A DNA stretch of 40,440 nucleotides, taken from Planctomycetota bacterium. GTDB lineage: Bacteria > Planctomycetota > UBA1135 > UBA2386. The stretch covers positions 122,911-163,350 of the forward strand of contig JAPYTD010000001.1 in assembly GCA_029936315.1 (NCBI GenBank), given 5' to 3'. A program made the translations under genes and the position numbers. The notes beneath the pieces were generated by a model that was not told the origin of the DNA, searched no databases, and saw nothing but the letters and a program-made list of their open reading frames with translations. This document shows, one piece after another, positions 34,100-40,440 of the stretch; within the stretch, counting starts at the first letter, position 1, and each line of letters opens with the position of its first letter.

Positions 34100-36205
34100 A
34101 TGAACAGCAAGAGCCTCGCCATTTCGGCCCTTCTCGCCACGCTTGCCACTGCTCAGAATGCGCCGCCACCCATTCCAATCGAGCTACGTGCTCGCTTTGG
34201 ATTTACGGGGCCGCTCGTGCAAAAGGTGAGTTATGGCATCAGTTCGCTCAAGATGGGTGACATCGATGGGGATGGGCGACTCGAGGCCGTCACGTTTGAT
34301 TCGCGCCGCGCGCAAATCGTCGTCGTCAGTGTCGACAACGGGGCGACGTCGAAGCTAACGATTCCGACCGGTGGCCAGATCGCCGACTTCGAGCTCGGCG
34401 ACTTCGTCGGCAACGGTCAGGCACAGGTCGTCATCGTCGACAACCGTGGTCGCATGTCCGTGCGCAAGATGGATGGCTCGGCGGCAACGCGCCCATTCGA
34501 ACTGGGCCTGAAGACCCGCGGACTAAACCTGGTCGCCGCCGACGTCGACAACGACGGCAAGGACGACATTGTCGCCTACGCCGGCGGCAAGATGCGGGTG
34601 GTGTTGCAAGTTGCCGGCGAGGCGAAGTTGACCCCAATCGAACCTACCGAGGACAACCTCTACTCCGTCAACCTCATCGACCTGGATGGCGACGGGAACC
34701 TGGACCTGACGGGCATTGTGTCTGGTAACGGCATGAACATGCGCATGCGGCTCGGCAACGGTGACGGCACCTTCCGCGCGTGGCGCATCGCGCGAATGGA
34801 TGCCTTGCGATCGGCCTTCGAAGCACAGCTCGCCGATGGCACGTCAGTGCTCGCGACGGTTGGCGGTGGCACGCGACGCGTAGCGATGCATCGCTACGCT
34901 GACCACGGCGAACAAGCGGCGCCTGAGTGGTGGGCGTTTGGCGAGCCTGGCGCCACCAAGACGCCGCCGTTCGCAGTCGGCGACGTCGACAATGACGGCG
35001 ACCTTGACCTGGTGGTCTTCCCCCGAGAACGGGCGCAGATGGTCATTTACGCGTGGGAAAACGGCACGTTCGTGCGCAGTGATTTGCCGTCCTTGGCAGG
35101 CGTCACGTCCGTCACGATTGGCGACGTCGACAAGGACGGCAAGAATGATCTCGTCATTGCCAGCCCCGAAGAGGAGGCCGTCGCGTGGTGCTCAGGCGCC
35201 AACCCCATCGACCGCTTCCCAGAACAGCTTCCTTCAACCGATTCACCCGTCTGCGCGACCGTCGCCCCAACCGGCGGCGTGCTGGTGTTGACGCGGGACA
35301 GGTCGCGCAAGGCCAACCTGCTGCACGTGACCAAAGGCGGCGAGCCAAAGAAGCTGGTCAACCTCGGGCGCATGCCAGCCGATCCGCTGCGCTTGATCGC
35401 TGCCGATGTCGGCGATCGCGAGGGCATGGAGGTGTCGTTCGTCGTGCCTGGAGTTGGTTTGCGCACCGTCACGATCGCAGCGGACAAGCTGGCCGTATCC
35501 AAGGCCAAGGCAAGCGCCGGCTTCACGCGCAAGATGACGGATGGCTCGCTGTTGCTCGGCGAACACGAAGGCAAGCCGGCTCTGATCGCCGTTCGCGAAC
35601 GCTTCGTGCGTCGCTTCCGATTCGACGACAAAGAGCAGGTACGCGTACTCGACCAGGATAACGGCCCCGAAGGCCTGATCGAACTCTCACTCGCGTGCCA
35701 GCTGAAGGGCGGCCAATGGCTGTTCTTCGACAAGAAGAGCAACAAGCTGCTGCGCACGCAGCCCGGCAAGCCAGTCGAGACTGCCGAGATCCCGCAACTA
35801 GCCTTCACCAACTTGGTCCCGCATCACGGCGCGGCCTTGCTAATCGGTGCCCGCGGCGTGCTACGGGTTGCGTTCACTACCGGCGCTTCCCTCAAGCCGG
35901 TGGCAACCCACGAGCCTCCGACCGAACGCACCTACTACTGGATTGGCCGCAGCGGCGACTTTGACGGCGACGGCATCCCCGACCTCGCCATGATCGACCG
36001 TCGCCTACCCGGCCTACAGATTCTCGCCGGTAGCAAAACCGGAATAAGACGCGCCCTGGCGATGCCGGTTTTCGAGACTCGCCCCAGCGAAAGTCCCGAC
36101 AACGAACCGCGCGCTCTGGCTACTGGCGATCTCGACGGGGATGGAAGGTGTGATCTCGTCCTTATCGCCCATGACCGCATCCTCATCTACCTGCAAGACA
36201 AGTGA
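34100..36205 (+). CDS. Secreted FG-GAP/VCBS repeat protein
   Basis: A 701-residue exported protein with a leader (MNSKSLAISALLATLATA). Seven Ca2+-type 'D-x-D-x-DG-x-x-D' blades are visible: DIDGDGRLEAV, DVDNDGKDDIV, DLDGDGNLDLT, DVDNDGDLDLV, DVDKDGKNDLV in the first half, and DFDGDGIPDLA and DLDGDGRCDLV near the C-terminus. Residues about 370-600 between them lack the motif and may be degenerate blades. It is probably a beta-propeller that binds calcium and acts in adhesion or polysaccharide binding, as in integrin-like bacterial proteins. Its stop overlaps the GTG of the next gene, so they are probably one operon. Confidence 0.87.
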   Translation: MNSKSLAISALLATLATAQNAPPPIPIELRARFGFTGPLVQKVSYGISSLKMGDIDGDGRLEAVTFDSRRAQIVVVSVDNGATSKLTIPTGGQIADFELGDFVGNGQAQVVIVDNRGRMSVRKMDGSAATRPFELGLKTRGLNLVAADVDNDGKDDIVAYAGGKMRVVLQVAGEAKLTPIEPTEDNLYSVNLIDLDGDGNLDLTGIVSGNGMNMRMRLGNGDGTFRAWRIARMDALRSAFEAQLADGTSVLATVGGGTRRVAMHRYADHGEQAAPEWWAFGEPGATKTPPFAVGDVDNDGDLDLVVFPRERAQMVIYAWENGTFVRSDLPSLAGVTSVTIGDVDKDGKNDLVIASPEEEAVAWCSGANPIDRFPEQLPSTDSPVCATVAPTGGVLVLTRDRSRKANLLHVTKGGEPKKLVNLGRMPADPLRLIAADVGDREGMEVSFVVPGVGLRTVTIAADKLAVSKAKASAGFTRKMTDGSLLLGEHEGKPALIAVRERFVRRFRFDDKEQVRVLDQDNGPEGLIELSLACQLKGGQWLFFDKKSNKLLRTQPGKPVETAEIPQLAFTNLVPHHGAALLIGARGVLRVAFTTGASLKPVATHEPPTERTYYWIGRSGDFDGDGIPDLAMIDRRLPGLQILAGSKTGIRRALAMPVFETRPSESPDNEPRALATGDLDGDGRCDLVLIAHDRILIYLQDK

Positions 36206-37929
36206 GTAACTCTATGACCAAAACGCGAATGCTGACGGCCGCTGCTCTTTGCGCGGCATTGACGACGACTCTCCCGGCACAGACGACTGCACAATCGTCG
36301 GCCAACCGGTTCATCCCCGACAATTCGGCGCTCGTCGTCCGCATCGCGTCGCCCGCCAAGTGGGGCAAGCAATTCGGCACCACGCAGGTCGCCAAGCTCT
36401 TGCAAGCAAGCTCACTGGCGCCGTTCGTTGGCATGGCCAGCCAGCAGATCGAGATGGGTATCGGCATGCTGCGCGACAGCGGCATATTCAACGCAGATCT
36501 CGCCGACGGCCTGCTCAACACGTGGCAAGGCGACATCATCATCTCGGCACAAGTCGATTGGGATGGTGTTGCGGATGCGCTGGACTTCGGCGAAGCACCA
36601 CCATTCAGTTTTGTGATCGCGCTCACGCCGGACGGCAGCTTCGACCTCTCCGCCGTCTGCAAAGAGTTCGAGCAGATGGTTGAGAAGGCCGCGCCAGATG
36701 GCGGTGGCCTCAAGGATATGGTCGTTGGCGACCTGACATTGCGTCGCTCGGACAACGGCGGTGATGAGCCGGACATGACGCTACCGGTCATGATTGATGG
36801 CCACCTCGTAATGATCGGTGGCACCAAACTTGAGAAGGACGCCGCCAAGCTGATCGCCACGGATTCACGTTTCGCCGCGGAGACCAGCGGTACGCCGTTC
36901 TTTGTGCACGTCGACCTTGGCAAGCTCATCAACACGATGATGACGATGGACGCCCAAGGTGCTCCGTTTGACCCAGTCGACATGATGGACATCATCGGCC
37001 TGAGCTCGCTCGAAGGCCTGACCGTGACCATGAAGGCGGATGGCCCGGCGATTGTCGGCGAGATGCAGATCGGCCTGAAGAAGGAAGGTCGCGGCCTGTT
37101 CAACGTGTTCCCGAGCACGACGCAACAACCGAAACTACTCAGTTCGGTGCCGGCCAACAGCGAATCGTTCTCGGCTAGCGCCATGGACATCGCCCCCATT
37201 TACACCGCCGTCGCGGACATTTGGACGATGATGGAAGGTCTCGTGCCGTTGACGTTCGACGAGGCGATGGAAGGCTTCACCGCAGCCACCAAAGTCCGTC
37301 TGAAGGAAGACCTGCTCGATCACATCGGCAAGGAGATACTCGCAGTGCAGAGCCCCGACGCGCTGAAGGACATGGACCTCAGTGATGAAAACCCGGCTGC
37401 GTTCTTGGGTGGTTCGGTCTATGGCCTGGCCCTCAGCGATGGCAAGGCGTTCGCAGAATCCCTTGAGAAGGCCATCCGTTCGCGCGGCATGCACGTTGGT
37501 CGCAAGACCGAGGACTACGCCAACGTCAAGATCAACAGCCTGAAGCTGGCCGGCCTCGTCGACCTGGAGTACGTCGTCACCAACGATATTCTGTTGCTTG
37601 CGTTTGGCGACGACGAAGGCTCCCACCGCATCCTTCGCGACGTGATCGATACCCGTTCGTCGGGTGAGTCGCAGGTGCCGAGCATTGTGCAGAAGCATGG
37701 CAACAGTCTCCCAGCTGGCTGGAATGGCATCGCGTTCACGCCGATTGGCGCAATCTTCGAAGGCGTCATCTCGGGTCTGCAGGCCACCGGCCAGTTTGGC
37801 GACGAGATGGACATGGCTGCCCAGGTCGTGAAGGGCGTCGTCGGCGACATGGATCGTCTCGGCATCGGCTCGATCCTGCAAGCCAGCTACATCAACGACC
37901 AGGGAATCAGGGCCAGCGTCCGCTGGTAG
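36202..37929 (+). CDS. Large exported protein of unknown function (DUF3352-like)
   Basis: A 575-residue protein from a GTG that overlaps the previous stop (GTGA); an ATG at 36214 gives a cleaner leader (MTKTRMLTAAALCAALTTTLPA) and is equally possible. The mature part opens with FIPDNSALVVRIASPAKWG and continues with alternating helices and strands (IIISAQVDW, FVIALTPDGSFDL, PVMIDGHLVMIGGT, LTVTMKADGPAIVGEMQIGL, NDILLLAFGDDEGSHRIL). The opening 'PD.....+R+.....+' and the repeated layout recall DUF3352-type proteins in planctomycetes, but the match is weak. There are no catalytic motifs or cysteine pairs. It ends in Arg-Trp. Confidence 0.68.
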   Translation: MSNSMTKTRMLTAAALCAALTTTLPAQTTAQSSANRFIPDNSALVVRIASPAKWGKQFGTTQVAKLLQASSLAPFVGMASQQIEMGIGMLRDSGIFNADLADGLLNTWQGDIIISAQVDWDGVADALDFGEAPPFSFVIALTPDGSFDLSAVCKEFEQMVEKAAPDGGGLKDMVVGDLTLRRSDNGGDEPDMTLPVMIDGHLVMIGGTKLEKDAAKLIATDSRFAAETSGTPFFVHVDLGKLINTMMTMDAQGAPFDPVDMMDIIGLSSLEGLTVTMKADGPAIVGEMQIGLKKEGRGLFNVFPSTTQQPKLLSSVPANSESFSASAMDIAPIYTAVADIWTMMEGLVPLTFDEAMEGFTAATKVRLKEDLLDHIGKEILAVQSPDALKDMDLSDENPAAFLGGSVYGLALSDGKAFAESLEKAIRSRGMHVGRKTEDYANVKINSLKLAGLVDLEYVVTNDILLLAFGDDEGSHRILRDVIDTRSSGESQVPSIVQKHGNSLPAGWNGIAFTPIGAIFEGVISGLQATGQFGDEMDMAAQVVKGVVGDMDRLGIGSILQASYINDQGIRASVRW

Positions 37930-37988
37930 TCAAAGCCAGCTTCCGCTGGGCGCGCTGATCGCGGCAGCCTCACGATTGCGAACTACCA
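37923..37988. terminator. Nested inverted repeat between convergent genes, spanning both stops
   Basis: CTGGTAGT (37923-37930) pairs with ACTACCAG (37981-37988). Each arm contains the Trp codon and TAG stop of one gene. Inside lies a small hairpin, CCAGC-TTCC-GCTGG (37936-37949). No T-tract is present. The outer arms may be partly coincidental because both proteins end in Trp. Confidence 0.4.
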
Positions 37989-38843
37989 GGCGTAGAAGCC
38001 CTGGCCGCTCTTCTTGCCGAGCTTGCCATCGGCAACCATCTTGCGCATCAGCTCCGGAGCTTCAAAACCAGCGAGGTTGAGCTCGGTGCGCAGGTAGTCG
38101 GCGATCGCAAGGCGCACGTCCAGGCCGACGAGGTCGGTGAGCTTGAGTGGACCCATCGGATGGCCGTAACCGAGCACCATCGCCTTGTCGATGTCTTCAG
38201 CCGACGCGACGCCTGACTCCAACATGCGAATGGCTTCGAGGCCGAGGCAGACACCAAGGCGCGAACTGGCGAAGCCTGGGCTGTCCTTGACCACGATCGG
38301 CTCCTTGCCGAGCTGCCTGGCGTAGTTCGTGACCGCATCGATCGTCTCTTCGGAGGTCGTCTCGGTGCGCACCAACTCGAGCAACTTCATCAGCGGCACC
38401 GGGTTGAAGAAGTGCATGCCGATACAGCGAGCGGGGTTGGCAACGCCATCGAAGACCTTGACCAACGACAGCGACGAGGTGTTACTGCCGAGCACGCACG
38501 TATCACTGACGATGCCCGCCAACTCGCGGAACAGACCGTTCTTCAGTTCGAGCTTTTCTGGCACGGCCTCCACGACGAGGTCGGCCTCACGAGCGGCTTC
38601 GACACGATCCACTGTAGTCGTGATGCGGGCCAACACCTGGGCGCGAGTCTCTTCGGTGACCTTGCCCCGATCGACACCCTTTTGCAGGAAGGCGGCTACG
38701 CGCTGCAGGCCCTTCGCGACAAACTCCTCAGTGATGTCTTGCAGCACGACTTGAGAACCGGCCTGGGCGCAAACCTGCGCAATGCCCGCACCCATCGTAC
38801 CCGCACCGAGCACCGCAACCTTCGCAAACTGTGTATCGCTCAT
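37983..38843 (-). CDS. 3-hydroxybutyryl-CoA/3-hydroxyacyl-CoA dehydrogenase
   Basis: A 286-residue NAD-dependent enzyme oxidising (S)-3-hydroxyacyl-CoA to 3-oxoacyl-CoA in beta-oxidation or butanoate metabolism. The Rossmann motif VAVLGAGTMGAGIAQV lies at the N-terminus, SNTSSLSL and GMHFFNPVPLMKLLELV (catalytic His) in the middle, and KDSPGFASSRLG before the helical dimerisation domain. The end DLVGLDVRLAIADYLRTEL and GKKSGQGFYAW is typical. The length fits stand-alone Hbd/PaaH rather than the FadB fusion. It starts four bases after the enoyl-CoA hydratase stop, so the two form an operon. Confidence 0.95.
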   Translation of the reverse strand: MSDTQFAKVAVLGAGTMGAGIAQVCAQAGSQVVLQDITEEFVAKGLQRVAAFLQKGVDRGKVTEETRAQVLARITTTVDRVEAAREADLVVEAVPEKLELKNGLFRELAGIVSDTCVLGSNTSSLSLVKVFDGVANPARCIGMHFFNPVPLMKLLELVRTETTSEETIDAVTNYARQLGKEPIVVKDSPGFASSRLGVCLGLEAIRMLESGVASAEDIDKAMVLGYGHPMGPLKLTDLVGLDVRLAIADYLRTELNLAGFEAPELMRKMVADGKLGKKSGQGFYAW

Positions 38844-38847
38844 CGCT

Positions 38848-39612
38848 CTAGCCCTTCTTCTTTTGCTTGCTCAAGAACGCATCCATGCGCGTTTTCTTGT
38901 CAGCACTGTCAAACAACACCGCCTGCGTCGAACTCTCGAACTCGACCGCGTTCTCATGGCCGGGCCGCGACAACGCGTTGAGCGCACGCTTGGCGCCTCG
39001 CACGGCCAGACGACCGTTCTTGGCGATCTCATCCGCCATCGCGAGCGCCGCATCAACGACATCCGCATCGGCAACAACCTTGTTGGCAAGTCCGATCCGC
39101 AACGCTTCGTCGGCGGCAACCATGCGACCCGTGTAGACGAGTTCTCTCGCCAGGCCAAGACCGATCAGGCGCGGCAACCGGTAAGTGCCACCTGCAGCTG
39201 GGATGATGCCGAGTTTGACCTCGGGCTGCCCCATCTTGGCCGACTCGCCGAGCACACGCAGGTCGCAGGCGATCGCCAACTCGCAGCCGCCACCGAGCGC
39301 GTAACCCTTGACCGCTGCGATCACCGGCACCGCAAACTCTTCGATGCGATTGAAGATGCTGCTGTTGATCGCCTTTAGCGCGTCCTTTGAGGTGCGGTCG
39401 CGCAGTTGCGCGATGTCGGCACCCGCCGCGAACGCCTTTTCACCGGCTCCGGTGATCACGATCGCCGCGACGGTGTCGTCGGCGGCGAGTTCATCCAGCA
39501 CGGCGTGCAGGCCATCCACCATTTCCTGGTCGATAGCATTGCGGCGCTCTGGCGCATTCAGGGTGACGAGCACGGCATCGCCGCGTCGCTCAGACAGCAC
39601 TCGGGAACTCAT
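38848..39612 (-). CDS. Enoyl-CoA hydratase/isomerase (crotonase family)
   Basis: A 254-residue crotonase-fold enzyme hydrating 2-enoyl-CoA. It shows LNAPERRNAIDQEMVDGL, then GAGEKAFAAGADIAQL (oxyanion-hole AGADI), then VKGYALGGGCELAIACDLRV with the second oxyanion glycine, and QPEVKLGIIPAAGGTYRLPRLIG with the general acid/base Glu region. The ATG at 39612 is used because the family pattern starts right after it; the frame is open to a GTG at 39651. It supplies the substrate of the dehydrogenase encoded four bases downstream. Confidence 0.94.
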   Translation of the reverse strand: MSSRVLSERRGDAVLVTLNAPERRNAIDQEMVDGLHAVLDELAADDTVAAIVITGAGEKAFAAGADIAQLRDRTSKDALKAINSSIFNRIEEFAVPVIAAVKGYALGGGCELAIACDLRVLGESAKMGQPEVKLGIIPAAGGTYRLPRLIGLGLARELVYTGRMVAADEALRIGLANKVVADADVVDAALAMADEIAKNGRLAVRGAKRALNALSRPGHENAVEFESSTQAVLFDSADKKTRMDAFLSKQKKKG

Positions 39613-39856
39613 GGCGCGAGGCATCTTGCGGATTAGGCGCCGCAACGCCACCGCGAAGTGCCTTACCCAGTGCAGAACGGCCAGAACATGCCGTTAGGGC
39701 CGTGCCAGCTGTCGTCTCGGGCCACATAGGTCGTGCTATTTGCCCGCGCCAGTAGCCGCGATCGCAATCGACAGAAAGATCGAACCGACCTCCGGCTTAC
39801 ACCTGGCGCGCAGATCGTCCCGCCGCGCGGCAACAGCGCTGGTGGCACGGCCGGTC

Positions 39857-40440
39857 CTAGAGTTCGAAGCTATCCAGCACTTCGTCGCGTTCTGCATACG
39901 CCAGCGCATAGAGAACGAGCGGGCCGAGCTCACGTCGTCGCAGCCGCAGTTCCTCGCGGTTGCTGATCACGGGATGCGGATCCGCATCACGCCGAACGAC
40001 AAACACGGACACCGGGTCGCCCTGCACCTGCACCAACAGACCAACGCAACCGCCCGTAGGCAGGCCGAAGTAGCAACCGAGCACCTGGGCATCTTCATCC
40101 CCGACGAACGACAGAGTCTGCCCGCAAACTTCGCGGCACTTCTCACCAAAGTCCGTCTGCGATTTGCAGCAACCGGCCGTACCAAACCCGGTATCGATCG
40201 CGTGGTCGTAGGCCGCGACCCACATCGCTCCGGTCTGCCAGCCGTCATGGCCTTCGGGGCCGCGCGGGCCGCGACCATCATCCAACGCAAACAACACTAT
40301 GAGCACTGCAGCAGCTGCAGCTGCAAGCCACATCCACATCGGACGCGGCGCCGCACTGACACCACTGGCCACGTCGCCGTAGTGTTCGGCAGGCGGCGGC
40401 GCAAACGCCTCGCGCAGCTGCTTGTCGATCTTGTCGTCCA
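39857..40440 (-). CDS. Membrane protein with anti-sigma-like topology (5' truncated by the window edge)
   Basis: The frame stays open to the right edge, so the start lies beyond it; about 194 residues are visible. Before the membrane segment (MWMWLAAAAAAVLIVLFAL) is a charged cytoplasmic stretch (DDKIDKQLREAFAPPPAEHYG). After it comes a domain with six cysteines, CCKSQTDFGEKCREVCGQTLSF then GCYFGLPTGGCVG, and a Arg/Glu-rich tail (REELRLRRRELGPLVLYAL). The topology fits a single-pass anti-sigma factor or a redox-active membrane protein, with the extracytoplasmic Cys cluster as a possible sensor. No zinc-finger HxxxCxxC motif is visible in the part present. A GTG at 40372 is an unlikely start. 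Confidence 0.65.
   Translation of the reverse strand, partial: DDKIDKQLREAFAPPPAEHYGDVASGVSAAPRPMWMWLAAAAAAVLIVLFALDDGRGPRGPEGHDGWQTGAMWVAAYDHAIDTGFGTAGCCKSQTDFGEKCREVCGQTLSFVGDEDAQVLGCYFGLPTGGCVGLLVQVQGDPVSVFVVRRDADPHPVISNREELRLRRRELGPLVLYALAYAERDEVLDSFEL

Overview
The window is GC-rich and densely coded, with about 35 genes on both strands and short spacers. It reads as ordinary chromosome. I see no rRNA, tRNA, CRISPR array, phage module or insertion sequence. The most likely source is a planctomycete, perhaps an uncultured marine-type lineage. The grounds are several large secreted proteins with Sec signals and beta-rich architectures (M64 peptidase, L-type lectin plus IPT/TIG, M14 carboxypeptidase, FG-GAP/VCBS), and an OB-fold-like lipoprotein carrying a CPTPWDYCC motif that I associate with Planctomycetota. 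The assignment is inference; no marker gene is present.

Layout. 1-5 kb: the tail of a truncated HTH-like protein, a small YjbR/TfoX-like protein, proline dehydrogenase, a GT4 glycosyltransferase fused to TPRs, and a dihydrouridine synthase resembling eukaryotic Dus3. 5-7.4 kb: a coupled pair made of a small secreted protein and a secreted M64 peptidase. 7.4-11.2 kb: a DUF971 protein coupled through TTGA to a methyltransferase-like protein, then mobA, a DTW-domain tRNA modification protein with an extra exonuclease-like domain, and an RNase Z-like MBL hydrolase. 11.4-15.2 kb: a Bax-inhibitor-1 membrane protein, a 519-bp spacer, htpG and a nitroreductase. 15.2-24 kb: a secreted lectin/TIG protein, a family 6 hypoxanthine-DNA glycosylase divergent from selO with overlapping start codons, and three secreted or exported proteins including a large M14 peptidase. 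24.1-24.8 kb: a coupled pair of small cytoplasmic proteins, one RHH-like.

24.9-31.7 kb holds the most striking unit. A Cys-rich membrane-anchored protein is followed by an outer-membrane factor, a membrane-fusion protein, an ABC ATPase, two MacB/FtsX-type permeases and a lipoprotein with a Cys cluster. All genes from the outer-membrane factor onward overlap their neighbours by 1 to 17 bases. It looks like a complete envelope-spanning ABC efflux machine, and the Cys-rich proteins at both ends suggest a thiophilic metal or redox-linked substrate.

31.8-40.4 kb: a solitary D12-class adenine methyltransferase, a PDZ-less HtrA-type protease divergent from a two-gene secreted-protein operon, a beta-oxidation pair (enoyl-CoA hydratase and 3-hydroxyacyl-CoA dehydrogenase), and a truncated membrane protein with anti-sigma-like topology running off the right edge.

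Several convergent junctions carry nested inverted repeats without U-tracts, probably bidirectional terminators.
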